Positions 8,339 to 18,004 of a stretch of 64,000 nt of DNA are shown here, in pieces. The translations under genes and the position numbers were made by a program. The stretch spans positions 806,001 to 870,000 of the forward strand of contig NZ_CP149940.1 of NCBI RefSeq assembly GCF_037948395.1. The letters run 5' to 3'. The notes beneath the pieces were generated by a model, which saw nothing but the letters and a program-made list of their open reading frames with translations, did not search any database and was not told where the DNA came from. The DNA is from Serratia nevei (GTDB lineage: Bacteria > Pseudomonadota > Gammaproteobacteria > Enterobacterales > Enterobacteriaceae). Positions within the stretch are counted from its first letter, which is position 1; each line of letters starts with the position of its first letter.

Positions 8339-10966
8339 ATGAGCAAGAGCACCGCTGAGATCCGTCAAGCGTTTCTCGATTTCTTTCATAGTAAGGGTCA
8401 CCAGGTTGTAGCGAGCAGCTCCCTGGTGCCTAACAATGATCCGACATTGCTGTTTACCAATGCCGGCATGAACCAATTTAAGGATGTTTTCCTGGGGCTG
8501 GACAAACGCGCCTATTCCCGTGCCACCACCTCGCAGCGCTGCGTGCGCGCAGGCGGCAAGCACAATGACCTGGAAAACGTCGGCTATACCGCCCGTCACC
8601 ACACCTTCTTTGAAATGCTGGGCAACTTCAGCTTCGGCGATTACTTCAAGCATGACGCGATCAGCTACGCGTGGGAACTGCTGACCGGTGAAAACTGGTT
8701 CAACCTGCCGAAAGAGCGACTGTGGGTCACCGTGTATGAAACCGATGACGAAGCGTTCGACATCTGGCAGAAGCAAATCGGCGTACCGGCCGAGCGCATT
8801 ATCCGCATCGGCGACAACAAGGGCGCGCCTTTCGCTTCCGACAACTTCTGGCAGATGGGCGACACCGGCCCATGCGGCCCGTGCACCGAGATTTTCTACG
8901 ATCACGGCGATCACATCTGGGGCGGCCCTCCTGGCAGCCCGGAAGAAGACGGCGACCGCTACATCGAGATCTGGAACATCGTTTTCATGCAGTTCAACCG
9001 CCAGTCCGACGGCACCATGCTGCCGCTGCCGAAACCTTCGGTGGATACCGGTATGGGCCTGGAGCGCATCGCGGCGGTGTTGCAGCATGTGAACTCCAAC
9101 TACGAAATCGATCTGTTCCGTACCCTGATCGCCGCCGTGGCAAAAGTGACCGGTGCAACCGATCTGGACAACAAATCCCTGCGCGTTATCGCCGACCACA
9201 TCCGTTCCTGCGCCTTCCTGGTGTCGGATGGCGTGATCCCGTCTAACGAAAACCGCGGCTACGTGCTGCGCCGCATCATTCGTCGCGCGATCCGCCATGG
9301 CAACATGCTGGGCGCGAAAGACACCTTCTTCTACAAGCTGGTGGCGCCACTGATCGAAGTGATGGGCCCGGCGGCCGACGAACTGAAACGCCAGCAATCG
9401 TTGGTGGAGCAGGTGCTGAAAACCGAAGAGGAGCAGTTTGCCCGCACGCTGGAGCGTGGCCTGGCGCTGTTGGACGAAGAGCTGGCCAAGCTGCAGGGCG
9501 ATACCCTGGACGGCGAAACCGCTTTCCGTTTGTACGATACCTACGGTTTCCCGGTCGATCTGACCGCTGACGTCTGCCGCGAGCGCGGTCTGAAAGTCGA
9601 TGAAGCGGGCTTTGAAGAAGCGATGGAAGCGCAGCGCCGCCGTGCGCGCGAATCCAGCGGTTTCGGCGCCGATTACAACAGCCTGATCCGCGTGGACGGC
9701 AGCAGCCAGTTCAGCGGTTACGATCACGACGAGCAGCAGGCAACTGTCATCGCGCTGTTCCGCGACGGCCAGCCGGTCGATCGGATCAACGCCGGCGAAG
9801 AGGCGGTGGTGGTGCTGGATGAGACGCCGTTCTACGGTGAATCCGGCGGCCAGGTCGGCGATAAAGGCGTGCTGAAAGCCGCCGGCGTAGAGTTTGTGGT
9901 CAACGACACCCAGAAATACGGCCAGGCTATCGGCCACCAGGGCAAACTGGCGCAGGGCTCGCTGAAGCTGAACGATCGCGTGGATGCGCAGATCGACGCT
10001 GAGCGCCGCAACAGCATCCGTCTGAACCACTCCGCGACTCACTTGCTGCACGCCGCGCTGCGCCAAACGCTGGGCGACCACGTCGCGCAGAAAGGCTCGC
10101 TGGTTAACGACAAATATCTGCGTTTCGACTTCTCGCACTTCGAAGCGATGAAGCCGGAGCAAATCCGCGCGGTGGAAGATCTGGTGAACCAGCAGGTGCG
10201 TCGTAACCTGCCGGTACAGACCGAGCTGATGGCGTTGGAAGATGCCAAAGAGAAGGGCGCGATGGCGCTGTTTGGCGAGAAGTACGATGACAACGTGCGC
10301 GTACTGACCATGGGCGACTTCTCCACCGAGCTGTGTGGCGGTACTCATGCCAGCCGCACCGGCGATATTGGCCTGTTCCGTATTCTGAGCGAGTCGGGCA
10401 CCGCGGCGGGCATCCGTCGTATTGAAGCGGTGACCGGCGCAGGCGCTATCGCCACGCTGCACCAGCAAAGCGATTTGTTGCAAGACGTTGCGCAGCTGGT
10501 TAAGGGCGACAGCAACACCCTGACCGATAAAGTGCGCTCGGTGCTCGATCGCACCCGCGCGCTGGAAAAAGAACTGCAGCAGTTGAAAGATCAGCAGGCG
10601 GCGCAGGAAAGCGCGTCGCTGTCCAGCCAGGCAAAAGTGGTTAACGGCGTGAAGCTGTTGGTCAGCCAGTTGGACAATGTCGAAGCCAAAATGCTGCGCA
10701 CCATGGTGGATGACCTGAAAAATCAATTGGGTTCAGCCATCATCGTGTTGGCAACGACGGCTGATGACAAAGTCAGCCTGGTTGCAGGCGTGACCAAGGA
10801 TCTGACTGACCGCGTGAAAGCCGGCGAGTTGATTGGCAACGTGGCGCAGCAGGTAGGCGGCAAGGGCGGTGGTCGCCCTGATATGGCGATGGCGGGGGGG
10901 ACGGATATCAACGCCCTGCCAGCGGCGTTAAACAGCGTAGAAGCCTGGGTGGCCTCGAAGCTGTGA
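8339..10966 (+). CDS. alaS: Alanyl-tRNA synthetase
   Basis: An 875-residue cytoplasmic class II synthetase that charges tRNA-Ala. In order: catalytic domain starting [14 protein letters not shown], the tRNA-recognition domain, the editing domain with the zinc ligands HxxxH (HSATH) and CxxxH (CGGTH), and the C-terminal oligomerisation domain ([15 protein letters not shown]). The start at MSKSTAEI matches E. coli AlaS; an in-frame ATG 17 codons upstream lacks a ribosome site. It is followed by a terminator and csrA, the standard enterobacterial order. Confidence 0.98.
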   Translation: MSKSTAEIRQAFLDFFHSKGHQVVASSSLVPNNDPTLLFTNAGMNQFKDVFLGLDKRAYSRATTSQRCVRAGGKHNDLENVGYTARHHTFFEMLGNFSFGDYFKHDAISYAWELLTGENWFNLPKERLWVTVYETDDEAFDIWQKQIGVPAERIIRIGDNKGAPFASDNFWQMGDTGPCGPCTEIFYDHGDHIWGGPPGSPEEDGDRYIEIWNIVFMQFNRQSDGTMLPLPKPSVDTGMGLERIAAVLQHVNSNYEIDLFRTLIAAVAKVTGATDLDNKSLRVIADHIRSCAFLVSDGVIPSNENRGYVLRRIIRRAIRHGNMLGAKDTFFYKLVAPLIEVMGPAADELKRQQSLVEQVLKTEEEQFARTLERGLALLDEELAKLQGDTLDGETAFRLYDTYGFPVDLTADVCRERGLKVDEAGFEEAMEAQRRRARESSGFGADYNSLIRVDGSSQFSGYDHDEQQATVIALFRDGQPVDRINAGEEAVVVLDETPFYGESGGQVGDKGVLKAAGVEFVVNDTQKYGQAIGHQGKLAQGSLKLNDRVDAQIDAERRNSIRLNHSATHLLHAALRQTLGDHVAQKGSLVNDKYLRFDFSHFEAMKPEQIRAVEDLVNQQVRRNLPVQTELMALEDAKEKGAMALFGEKYDDNVRVLTMGDFSTELCGGTHASRTGDIGLFRILSESGTAAGIRRIEAVTGAGAIATLHQQSDLLQDVAQLVKGDSNTLTDKVRSVLDRTRALEKELQQLKDQQAAQESASLSSQAKVVNGVKLLVSQLDNVEAKMLRTMVDDLKNQLGSAIIVLATTADDKVSLVAGVTKDLTDRVKAGELIGNVAQQVGGKGGGRPDMAMAGGTDINALPAALNSVEAWVASKL

Positions 10967-10987
10967 ACATAAATAAATAGCACGCAC

Positions 10988-11021
10988 AAACGCCATAATA
11001 CTTTGTTGATTATGGCGTTTT
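10988..11021 (+). terminator. Terminator after alaS
   Basis: Inverted repeat AAACGCCATAA/TTATGGCGTTT with a short loop and a T-rich 3' arm, 21 bases after the alaS stop. Confidence 0.8.
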
Positions 11022-11218
11022 CATACTGTGCTAACACAATTTAGTTACAATTGCGGGAACAAAGTTTTTCAGGTCGGCTAAACTTACCATTATCTGAGGT
11101 GGGACCAAGTCTGCTTACACTTATTGTGGGTTGCGCGGCTTACGTTTTCACCACATATGATGGATAATGACGGGGAAACTGAGAGACCCGACTCTTTTAA
11201 TCTTTCAAGGAGCAAAGA

Positions 11219-11404
11219 ATGTTAATTCTGACTCGTCGAGTTGGTGAAACCCTCATGATTGGCGATGAGGTTACGGTCACTGTGCTAGGGGTAAAAGGCA
11301 ACCAGGTGCGTATTGGTGTGAACGCCCCCAAAGAGGTTTCGGTTCACCGTGAAGAAATCTATCAGCGCATTCAGGCAGAGAAGTCTCAGCAGACGACTTA
11401 CTGA
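11219..11404 (+). CDS. csrA: Carbon storage regulator CsrA
   Basis: A 61-residue RNA-binding dimer that binds GGA motifs in mRNA leaders and controls glycogen, motility, biofilm and virulence genes. The sequence [18 protein letters not shown] and the C-terminal [14 protein letters not shown] are the family signature, with Leu4 and Arg44 regions intact. The ATG is preceded by CAAGGAGCAAAG, a ribosome site that itself contains a GGA motif, consistent with the known self-control of csrA translation. The 250 bases upstream, after the alaS terminator, hold its promoters. Confidence 0.98.
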   Translation: MLILTRRVGETLMIGDEVTVTVLGVKGNQVRIGVNAPKEVSVHREEIYQRIQAEKSQQTTY

Positions 11405-11413
11405 TTCCGAAGC

Positions 11414-11439
11414 AGCGTCTCGTTGCCAGACGAGACGCT
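11414..11439 (+). terminator. Strong hairpin after csrA
   Basis: A 10-bp perfect stem (AGCGTCTCGT/ACGAGACGCT) starts 10 bases after the csrA stop; only a weak T-run follows. The rest of the 310-base stretch up to the tRNA-Ser gene contains the tRNA promoter and nothing else I can identify. Confidence 0.6.
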
Positions 11440-11622
11440 ACTGCATCGTTTTACCCACTTCTTTCGTTCTCCCCTCTCTTTTTCGTGATTATTTTCCCGG
11501 TTAGTTCCCTGCTTTGTTGCTACAGATGCTGCGGTTGCCTGTTGATAAAACGCCCTTTTTGCCGTGAAATCGCCCATGTTGGGTGCGAATTGTGCAAACG
11601 CGCATGAGTTGGGAAAAATTGT

Positions 11623-11650
11623 TTGACTTAAAAGTCGGAGAAAGTAATAT
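11623..11650 (+). promoter_or_regulatory. Promoter of the tRNA-Ser/tRNA-Arg operon
   Basis: TTGACT and TAATAT boxes separated by 16 bases, followed by a GC-rich discriminator (GTGCGCC) of the type that makes stable-RNA promoters sensitive to ppGpp. It lies about 65 bases upstream of the tRNA-Ser gene. Confidence 0.8.
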
Positions 11651-11714
11651 GTGCGCCACGCAGTGCCGATGAGCTTCTCTAAAGCAAGTTAGGCGCAATT
11701 CGAAAGAAGCGTTT

Positions 11715-11807
11715 GGTGAGGTGGCCGAGAGGCTGAAGGCGCTCCCCTGCTAAGGGAGTATGCGGTCAAAAGCTGCATCCGGGGTTCGAATCCCCGCCTC
11801 ACCGCCA
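11715..11807 (+). tRNA. serV: tRNA-Ser (GCT anticodon)
   Basis: A 93-base class II tRNA with long variable arm, anticodon GCT in CCTGCTAAG, T-loop GGTTCGAATC and encoded CCA end. Same position as E. coli serV, first gene of the serV-arg operon. Confidence 0.97.
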
Positions 11808-11810
11808 TTT

Positions 11811-11887
11811 GCATCCGTAGCTCAGCTGGATAGAGTACTCGGCTACGAACCGAGCGGTCGGAGGTTCGAATCCTCCCGGATGCACCA
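11811..11887 (+). tRNA. argV: tRNA-Arg (ACG anticodon), copy 1
   Basis: A 77-base tRNA starting only 3 bases after tRNA-Ser, with anticodon ACG (read as ICG), T-loop GGTTCGAATC and encoded CCA. First of three identical copies. Confidence 0.97.
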
Positions 11888-11945
11888 TATTAGCCGTATG
11901 GTAGAGTTGGGAACAAAGTACCATAGGGTATCAAAGAATTACTGT

Positions 11946-12022
11946 GCATCCGTAGCTCAGCTGGATAGAGTACTCGGCTACGAACCGAGCGGTCGGAGGT
12001 TCGAATCCTCCCGGATGCACCA
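11946..12022 (+). tRNA. argY: tRNA-Arg (ACG anticodon), copy 2
   Basis: Identical to copy 1 over all 77 bases. The spacer of 58 bases before it is unrelated to the next spacer. Confidence 0.97.
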
Positions 12023-12074
12023 TTCTTTAAGTCTGGCTTCATTAGCGAAGCAGGCAAGCAGTAAAAATAGTAAT

Positions 12075-12151
12075 GCATCCGTAGCTCAGCTGGATAGAGT
12101 ACTCGGCTACGAACCGAGCGGTCGGAGGTTCGAATCCTCCCGGATGCACCA
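12075..12151 (+). tRNA. argZ: tRNA-Arg (ACG anticodon), copy 3
   Basis: Third identical copy, 52 bases after the second. E. coli K-12 has four arg copies here; this window has three. Confidence 0.97.
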
Positions 12152-12160
12152 TCTAAGAGA

Positions 12161-12182
12161 AACCCGCTTCGGCGGGTTTTTC
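12161..12182 (+). terminator. Terminator of the tRNA operon
   Basis: AACCCGC-TTC-GGCGGGTT followed by TTTTTC, 9 bases after the last tRNA-Arg. Confidence 0.9.
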
Positions 12183-12326
12183 GCTTTTCAGCATTTAGCC
12201 ATTCTCTCTCCCCCGTCCTCCTTTGCGCCCGATCGGGCACAGCACATTCCGTTATGACGCAGTCAGCGACAACCCAACGGCTTTACGCTAAAGTAGTTTT
12301 CTTTCCTCAACGATCATGGAGTAACG

Positions 12327-12893
12327 ATGTACGACCGCTATCAGGGTCTTATTTTCGACATGGACGGCACGATTCTGGACACCGAGCCAACGCACCGCAA
12401 AGCGTGGCGTGAAGTGCTGTCCCGTTATGGCATGACGTTTGATGAAGCGGCCATGGTGGCGCTGAGCGGTTCACCGACCTGGCGCATCGCCCAGGCGATT
12501 ATCGCCAGCCATCAGGCCGATCTCGATCCCCATCACCTGGCCGCGGAGAAAACCCGCGCGGTGGAAGCGATGCTGTTGGACAGCGTGCGTCCATTGCCGC
12601 TGATCGAGGTGGTGAAGTCCTATCACGGCCGCCGTCCGATGGCGGTCGGTACCGGCAGCGAGCACCGCATGGCGGAAATGCTGCTGCGTCATCTCGGCCT
12701 GTTCAACTGCTTCGACGCGATCGTCGGTGCGGACGACGTGCAGCGCCACAAACCGGAGCCGGACACCTTCTTGCGCTGTGCCGAACTGATCGGCGTGCCG
12801 CCGGAAAAATGCGTGGTGTTTGAAGACGCCGATTTCGGCATTCAGGCGGCGAAAAGTGCCGGTATGGCTGTGGTAGACGTCCGTACGCTGTGA
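12327..12893 (+). CDS. yqaB: Fructose-1-phosphate phosphatase-like HAD hydrolase YqaB
   Basis: A 188-residue cytoplasmic HAD-family sugar phosphatase. Motif I DMDGTILDTEP holds the nucleophile and acid/base aspartates, motif II is in VGTGSEHRM, and motif IV is VVFEDADFGIQAA. E. coli YqaB acts on fructose-1-phosphate and 6-phosphogluconate. A GGAG ribosome site precedes the ATG. Its stop codon overlaps the GTG start of yqaA by four bases (GTGA), so the two are translationally linked. Confidence 0.95.
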   Translation: MYDRYQGLIFDMDGTILDTEPTHRKAWREVLSRYGMTFDEAAMVALSGSPTWRIAQAIIASHQADLDPHHLAAEKTRAVEAMLLDSVRPLPLIEVVKSYHGRRPMAVGTGSEHRMAEMLLRHLGLFNCFDAIVGADDVQRHKPEPDTFLRCAELIGVPPEKCVVFEDADFGIQAAKSAGMAVVDVRTL

Positions 12894-13318
12894 GTAGTAC
12901 GCTAGTCGTAATATCGTTATTTGGCAGTAGCTTCCTCAGTGCGACGCTGCTGCCGGGAAATTCAGAAATCGTTCTGGTCGCCTTGCTGACCCAGAGTCGC
13001 GTCTCGCCGGAGTTGCTGGTGCTGGCCGCGACTCTGGGCAACACGCTGGGTGGCTTGACCAATGTCATTATCGGGCGCCTGTTACCGGCGTTGAAACCAC
13101 AGCGGGGGCTGGCAACGGCGCTCGGGTGGCTGCAACGCTTCGGCCCGGCTGCGCTGCTGCTCAGCTGGGTGCCGGTGGTGGGCGATTTGTTGTGCGTGTT
13201 GGCAGGTTGGCTGCGCATGCCCTGGGGCTCTGTCGCGCTGTTTCTGTGTATCGGAAAGGCGCTGCGTTACATCGTTTTGGCTATGATAACGGTACAGGGC
13301 ATCGCCTGGTGGCAGTAA
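12890..13318 (+). CDS. yqaA: Inner-membrane protein YqaA
   Basis: A 142-residue membrane protein of the YqaA/DedA-related group with four or five hydrophobic segments (SLFGSSFLSATLLPGNSEIVLVAL at the N-terminus, then the GNTLGGLTNVIIGRLLP re-entrant type motif, then WVPVVGDLLCVLAGWLRM). The Pro-rich LLPGNSE motif is typical of the family. Function not established; relatives are thought to act in lipid transport or membrane homeostasis. The start codon is GTG inside the yqaB stop. Confidence 0.92.
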   Translation: MSSTLVVISLFGSSFLSATLLPGNSEIVLVALLTQSRVSPELLVLAATLGNTLGGLTNVIIGRLLPALKPQRGLATALGWLQRFGPAALLLSWVPVVGDLLCVLAGWLRMPWGSVALFLCIGKALRYIVLAMITVQGIAWWQ

Positions 13319-13400
13319 CCAAGTGAATATAACTCAATATTCTCTCGGGTGCGGATTCAGTATGCTTACGAGTTATTGTTTTTAGAAGCGGGAGGTCAAT

Positions 13401-14963
13401 TTGATCCCGGACGTATCACAGGCGCTTTCTTGGTTGGAAGCCCATCCCCAGGCATTAAAAGGTATTCGTCGTGGCATCGAGCGTGAAACGCTGCGGGTCA
13501 CGCCGAACGGCACCTTGGCGACCACCGGGCATCCGGAAAAGCTGGGCGCGGCATTGACGCACCACTGGATCACCACGGATTTCGCCGAAGCGCTGTTAGA
13601 GTTCATTACGCCGGTTGATGACAACATCGATCACCTGCTGACGTTCCTGCGCGATATTCATCGTTACGTGGCGCGCAATATCGGCGATGAGCGTATGTGG
13701 CCGCTCAGCATGCCGTGCTTTATCGAAGCCGAGCAGGATATCGAGCTGGCGCAGTTTGGTTCGTCGAACATCGGCCGCATGAAGACGCTGTACCGCGAAG
13801 GGCTGAAGAATCGCTACGGCGCGCTGATGCAGACCATTTCCGGCGTGCACTACAACTTCTCGCTGCCGCTGGAGTTTTGGCAGGCCTGGGCCGGGGTGCA
13901 GGACGCAGAAAGCGGTAAAGAGCAGATCTCGGCGGGGTATTTCCGCCTGATCCGCAACTATTACCGTTTCGGTTGGGTGATCCCGTATCTGTTCGGCGCA
14001 TCGCCGGCCATTTGTTCTTCGTTCCTCAAAGGGCGTGAGACCAATCTGCCGTTCGAGCGCACCGAGCAGGGGATGTGCTACCTGCCGTACGCCACCTCGC
14101 TGCGTCTGAGCGACCTGGGTTACACCAACAAGTCGCAGAGCAATTTGGGTATCACCTTCAACGATCTGCACAGCTATGTGGCCGGTCTGAAGCGGGCAAT
14201 TGCGACGCCTTCTGAAGAGTTCGCCAAGCTGGGCGTGAAAGAGGGCGATCGCTACCTGCAGCTGAACAGCAACGTGCTGCAAATCGAGAACGAGCTGTAT
14301 GCGCCGATCCGGCCGAAGCGCGTGACCCAAAGCGGCGAGACGCCGTCGGACGCGCTGCTGCGCGGCGGCATCGAATACATCGAAGTGCGTTCGCTGGATA
14401 TCAACCCGTTCTCGCCAATCGGCGTGGACTCGGTGCAGGCGCGTTTCCTGGATCTGTTCCTGGTGTGGTGCGCGCTGGCCGATGCGCCGGAGATGAGCAG
14501 CGATGAACTGCTGTGCACGCGCAAGAACTGGAACCGGGTGATTCTGGAAGGGCGTAAGCCGGGCCAGACCATCGGCATCGGCTGTGGCGCCAGCCATGAA
14601 CCGCTCGAAAAAGTGGGTAAGGCGCTGTTCGCCGATCTGCGTCGGGTGGCGGAAGTGTTGGACGGCGAAGCCGGCAACCGTCAATACCAGCAGGTGTGTG
14701 ATGAGCTGGTTGCCGCGTTCGACGATCCTGAGTTGACCTTCTCTGCGCGCATTCTGAAGGCGATGAAGGCGGAAGGCACCGGGCGCGTCGGGTTGCAGCT
14801 GGCGGAGCAGTATCGTCAGACGTTGCTGGAAGAGCCGTTGGAAATCCTGAACGAAGCCGAGCTGGATAAAGAGCGGGAAGCCTCGTGGCAGCGCCAACGC
14901 GACATAGAAGCCAATGATACGCTAAGCTTTGAAGCGTTCCTGAAGCAAAACGGCGGAAGCTGA
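13401..14963 (+). CDS. gshA: Glutamate-cysteine ligase
   Basis: A 520-residue enzyme for the first step of glutathione synthesis (ATP-dependent joining of glutamate and cysteine). The N-terminus [21 protein letters not shown] and the ERETLR motif match E. coli GshA closely. The start codon is TTG, as in E. coli gshA, with a GGGAGG ribosome site eight bases upstream; the weak start keeps expression low. It is followed by the micA gene on the other strand and by luxS. Confidence 0.98.
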   Translation: MIPDVSQALSWLEAHPQALKGIRRGIERETLRVTPNGTLATTGHPEKLGAALTHHWITTDFAEALLEFITPVDDNIDHLLTFLRDIHRYVARNIGDERMWPLSMPCFIEAEQDIELAQFGSSNIGRMKTLYREGLKNRYGALMQTISGVHYNFSLPLEFWQAWAGVQDAESGKEQISAGYFRLIRNYYRFGWVIPYLFGASPAICSSFLKGRETNLPFERTEQGMCYLPYATSLRLSDLGYTNKSQSNLGITFNDLHSYVAGLKRAIATPSEEFAKLGVKEGDRYLQLNSNVLQIENELYAPIRPKRVTQSGETPSDALLRGGIEYIEVRSLDINPFSPIGVDSVQARFLDLFLVWCALADAPEMSSDELLCTRKNWNRVILEGRKPGQTIGIGCGASHEPLEKVGKALFADLRRVAEVLDGEAGNRQYQQVCDELVAAFDDPELTFSARILKAMKAEGTGRVGLQLAEQYRQTLLEEPLEILNEAELDKEREASWQRQRDIEANDTLSFEAFLKQNGGS

Positions 14964-14968
14964 AAAAG

Positions 14969-15041
14969 AAAAAGGCCACATCAATGTGGCCAAATATGCA
15001 TCTCTGATGACAGGGATGATGATAACAAATGCGCGTCTTTC
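14969..15041 (-). ncRNA. micA: MicA small RNA
   Basis: On the minus strand between gshA and luxS, the same place and orientation as E. coli micA. The predicted RNA begins GAAAGACGCGCATTTG, the conserved seed that pairs with the ompA leader, and ends with the hairpin GGCCACAT/ATGTGGCC followed by five Ts, an Hfq-type terminator. The middle region differs slightly from E. coli. MicA, together with Hfq, blocks translation of outer-membrane porin mRNAs during envelope stress. Confidence 0.95.
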
Positions 15042-15047
15042 ACATAC

Positions 15048-15076
15048 TCAGACTCGCAGGGTTAGAAAAGGTTTCC
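15048..15076 (-). promoter_or_regulatory. Sigma-E-type promoter of micA
   Basis: On the minus strand, GGAAACC and TCTGA are separated by 17 bases, with the -10 element ending 7 bases before the micA 5' end. This fits the GGAAC/TCTGA pattern of RpoE promoters. Confidence 0.75.
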
Positions 15077-15129
15077 CGGTTAGGAAAAAAAGTTTCGAAA
15101 TAAATGCTCTTTTACGAGGAGGTAGCGAA

Positions 15130-15645
15130 ATGCCATTGCTGGATAGCTTTACCGTCGATCATACCCGTATGGCAGCTCCGGCTGTCCGCGTTGCGAAAAC
15201 CATGAAAACGCCTCATGGCGATACCATCACGGTGTTTGATCTGCGCTTTTGCCGCCCGAACCTGGAAGTGATGCCCGAGCGCGGCATTCACACGCTGGAG
15301 CACCTGTTCGCCGGCTTTATGCGTGACCACCTGAACGGCCAGGGCGTGGAGATTATCGACATCTCCCCGATGGGCTGTCGTACCGGTTTCTACATGAGCC
15401 TGATCGGCGTGCCGGAAGAGCAGCGCGTAGCCGATGCGTGGAAAGCGGCGATGGCCGACGTGCTGAAAGTGACCGACCAGCGCAAAATCCCTGAGCTGAA
15501 CGAATACCAGTGCGGCACTTACCATATGCACTCGCTGGAAGAAGCGCAGGAGATCGCCAAGCACATCCTGGATAACGACGTGGTGGTTAACCACAACGAC
15601 GAGCTGGCGCTGCCGAAAGAGAAGCTGCAGGAACTGCATATCTAG
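15130..15645 (+). CDS. luxS: S-ribosylhomocysteine lyase LuxS
   Basis: A 171-residue metalloenzyme that splits S-ribosylhomocysteine into homocysteine and the precursor of autoinducer AI-2. Metal ligands are His54 and His58 (HTLEH) and Cys128 (QCGTYH); the catalytic Cys83 is in MGCRTGF. The start follows a GAGGAGG ribosome site. Its leader of about 90 bases overlaps the micA gene and its promoter on the other strand, so micA transcription may affect the luxS mRNA. Confidence 0.99.
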   Translation: MPLLDSFTVDHTRMAAPAVRVAKTMKTPHGDTITVFDLRFCRPNLEVMPERGIHTLEHLFAGFMRDHLNGQGVEIIDISPMGCRTGFYMSLIGVPEEQRVADAWKAAMADVLKVTDQRKIPELNEYQCGTYHMHSLEEAQEIAKHILDNDVVVNHNDELALPKEKLQELHI

Positions 15646-15666
15646 CCGCGAGTTTCCCGCAGAGAT

Positions 15667-15696
15667 AAAAAAAGACGCGATTTCGCGTCTTTTTTA
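15667..15696. terminator. Two-way terminator between luxS and yfjD
   Basis: AAAAGACGCGA/TCGCGTCTTTT with A-run before and T-run after; it can stop luxS (plus) and yfjD (minus) transcripts. Confidence 0.9.
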
Positions 15697-15711
15697 CTTT
15701 CAGACTGGCGG

Positions 15712-17001
15712 TCAGTGGTGGCCGACGCTGGATTGCAGCGAGGTGATCGGCGTGACTCGCACCTGTTTGATCATGTTGCCCTGCACGTCGAGAATGTCGA
15801 TATCGTAATGGCCGATACGCACCCGGGTGCCGGTTTCAGGGATCTCTTCCAGCTCTTCGAGCAGCATGCCGTTGACGGTGCGGGCCTCGCTGGCCGGCAG
15901 GGTCCAGTTGAAGGCCTTGTTCAGTTCGCGCACGTTGGCGGTACCGTCGATCAAGACCGAGCCATCGCTCTGCGGCGTGACCTCTTCCGCCAGCGTTGGT
16001 GACATTGAGGTGGTGAAGTCGCCGACGATCTCTTCGAGAATGTCTTCTACCGTGACCAGGCCCTGAATGTCGCCGTACTCGTCGACCACGATGCCGACCT
16101 TCTCTTTGTTGCGCTGGAACTTCACCAGCTGCACGTTGAGCGGCGTGCCTTCCGGCACGAAGTAGATTTCATCGGCGGCGCGCAGCAGGTTCTCTTTGTT
16201 GAACTCTTTTTTCTCGGTCATCAGGCGGTAGGCTTCGCGCACGCGCAGCATGCCGATCGCGTCGTCCAGCGAGCTGCGATACAGCACGATGCGGCCGTGC
16301 GGCGAGTGGGTCAGCTGGCGCATGATCGATTTCCAGTCGTCGTTGACGTCGATGCCGACGATCTCGGTGCGCGGCACCATGATGTCGTTAACCGTCACCT
16401 TTTCCAGGTCCAGCACCGAGATCAGCATGTCCTGGTTGCGTCGGGAGATTTGCGACTGGGATTCGCGCACGATAGTGCGCAGCTCATCCTTGCTGACGGC
16501 GTCGCTGATGCGCACGTTGGTGCGGATGCCGAACAGGCGCAAGGTCAGGCTGGTGATGCCGTTGAGCAGCCAGACCAGCGGGAACATCACCTTTTGCAAT
16601 GGGGCCAGCAGGACGCTGCTGGGGAAGGCAATACGTTCCGGATAGAGGGCGGCGAAGGTCTTTGGCAGCACTTCGGCGAACAGCAGCACGGCGAAGGTCA
16701 GTATGCCGGTCGCGATCGCCACGCCGAGATCGCCATACAGCCGCATGCCGACGATGGTCGCTAGCGCCGAGGCGAGGATGTTGACCAGGTTGTTGCCGAT
16801 CAGCACCAGGCCGATCAGTCGATCCGGTTTTTGCAGCAGCTTCTCCACCCGACGCGCCGAGCGGTTGCCCTGTTTGGACAGGTGACGCAGGCGATAACGG
16901 TTGAGCGTCATCATGCCGGTTTCGGAAGCGGAGAAGTAAGCGGAGACCACGATCATGATCACCAGGATAATGATGAGGGTCCCCGTCGACACATGCTCCA
17001 A
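15712..17001 (-). CDS. yfjD: Membrane protein of the CNNM/CorC (HlyC/CorC) family
   Basis: A 429-residue inner-membrane protein. Residues 1-185 form the CNNM transmembrane domain (IILVIMIVVSAYFSASETGMM, then LIGNNLVNILASALATIVGM), followed by a CBS pair at about 205-330 (DIMVPRTEIVGID; VVDEYGDIQGLVTVEDILEEIVGD) and a C-terminal CorC/HlyC domain. Relatives take part in magnesium or cobalt efflux or homeostasis. It is followed on its 5' side by ypjD, also on the minus strand, with 42 bases between, so the two may form one transcript. Confidence 0.92.
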   Translation of the reverse strand: MEHVSTGTLIIILVIMIVVSAYFSASETGMMTLNRYRLRHLSKQGNRSARRVEKLLQKPDRLIGLVLIGNNLVNILASALATIVGMRLYGDLGVAIATGILTFAVLLFAEVLPKTFAALYPERIAFPSSVLLAPLQKVMFPLVWLLNGITSLTLRLFGIRTNVRISDAVSKDELRTIVRESQSQISRRNQDMLISVLDLEKVTVNDIMVPRTEIVGIDVNDDWKSIMRQLTHSPHGRIVLYRSSLDDAIGMLRVREAYRLMTEKKEFNKENLLRAADEIYFVPEGTPLNVQLVKFQRNKEKVGIVVDEYGDIQGLVTVEDILEEIVGDFTTSMSPTLAEEVTPQSDGSVLIDGTANVRELNKAFNWTLPASEARTVNGMLLEELEEIPETGTRVRIGHYDIDILDVQGNMIKQVRVTPITSLQSSVGHH

Positions 17002-17043
17002 TGCAGTATTCCTTATAGATAGGGAGAATTGAACCGGGCTGGC

Positions 17044-17835
17044 TTAGCGCACCATCACCTGCTGAATCAGACGGCTGCCGAAGTAGGCGAGCGTCAGCAG
17101 GAAGGCGCCGGCGAAGCTGAACCAGACGACGCGGCGGCCGCGCCAGCCTTCATGATAATGGCCCCACAACAGCACGATATACACGAACCAGGCCATGATC
17201 GACAGCACGGCTTTATGCACGTTCTCTTTGCTGAACAGATTATCCATGTACAGCAAGCCGGTGCACAGGGTGAGCGTCAGCAGCACCACGCCGATCTGGG
17301 TGATATGGAACATCTTGCGCTCGATGCTCATCAGCGGCGGCATGTCGGCACTAAAGGTCAACTTCTTGTTTTTCAGAAGGTAGTCGAGCCAGGCGAGCTG
17401 CAAGGCGTAGAGCGCGGCGATGATCAGGGTAGCGTAAGAGAACAGCGCCAGGCCGATATGCACCATCAGTTCCGGGCTGGCTTCCAGGTGAGTGATGAAC
17501 TCGCCGGGCATGAAGCTGGCGAAGGCCAGGTTGATCATCGCGAAGCTGTAGACGATCGGCAGCAGGAACCAGCCGCGGTCGCGCGAGGCGACGAAGGTCA
17601 TCACCGAGCAGATGATCAGGCTGACGATGGAGCCAATGTTCAGCAGGCTGAGATTCTGCCCGGCGCTGACGTCAAAGATGCGCTGCTGCAGCGCGATGGC
17701 ATGGCAAATCAGCGCCACCACCGCCGAGACGAGGGCAAGCCGACGGTATGCGCTGTTCTTCCGCAACAAGCTGGGAATGATCAGTCCAAGGCTGAGCAGG
17801 TAGGCCATCAAAGCCACAATGGAGAAAACTGGCAT
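17044..17835 (-). CDS. ypjD: Cytochrome c assembly-like membrane protein YpjD
   Basis: A 263-residue polytopic membrane protein of the CcsA/ResC cytochrome-c-assembly superfamily, with about eight hydrophobic segments and the WGHYHEGW motif near the C-terminus (a variant of the haem-handling WAxxxWG region). E. coli YpjD has the same length and position beside ffh; its own function is not settled. The start at MPVFSIVAL was preferred over an ATG 21 codons upstream because it matches E. coli and places the start in the ffh-ypjD divergent region. Confidence 0.92.
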   Translation of the reverse strand: MPVFSIVALMAYLLSLGLIIPSLLRKNSAYRRLALVSAVVALICHAIALQQRIFDVSAGQNLSLLNIGSIVSLIICSVMTFVASRDRGWFLLPIVYSFAMINLAFASFMPGEFITHLEASPELMVHIGLALFSYATLIIAALYALQLAWLDYLLKNKKLTFSADMPPLMSIERKMFHITQIGVVLLTLTLCTGLLYMDNLFSKENVHKAVLSIMAWFVYIVLLWGHYHEGWRGRRVVWFSFAGAFLLTLAYFGSRLIQQVMVR

Positions 17836-18004
17836 AGCGTTTAATTTTGCTTCGGCGTGGTTAATTGGAGTGTCAGTATAACGTTGCGCGCGTTTCACTC
17901 CAACCTATCTCCAACGCTGAGGCAGAGATCCGCCGCGCTTCGTGTTATCATCGGCGCAATTGTGTCGCCGGAGCGGCCTGTCATTACACGTTGAGCATGA
18001 GACG

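Noticed and set aside
8246..10726. Antisense open frame of more than 800 codons opposite alaS
   Set aside because: Composition artefact of GC-rich codons; the protein is low in complexity and the opposite strand encodes AlaS.
11811..12151. Three identical 77-base repeats with unrelated spacers, superficially like a CRISPR array; a plus-strand frame across them would encode a repeat protein
   Set aside because: Each repeat folds as tRNA-Arg with encoded CCA, and the serV-arg operon is well known; the frame is an artefact of the repeats.
13596..14897. Antisense frame of over 400 codons opposite gshA
   Set aside because: Shadow of gshA.
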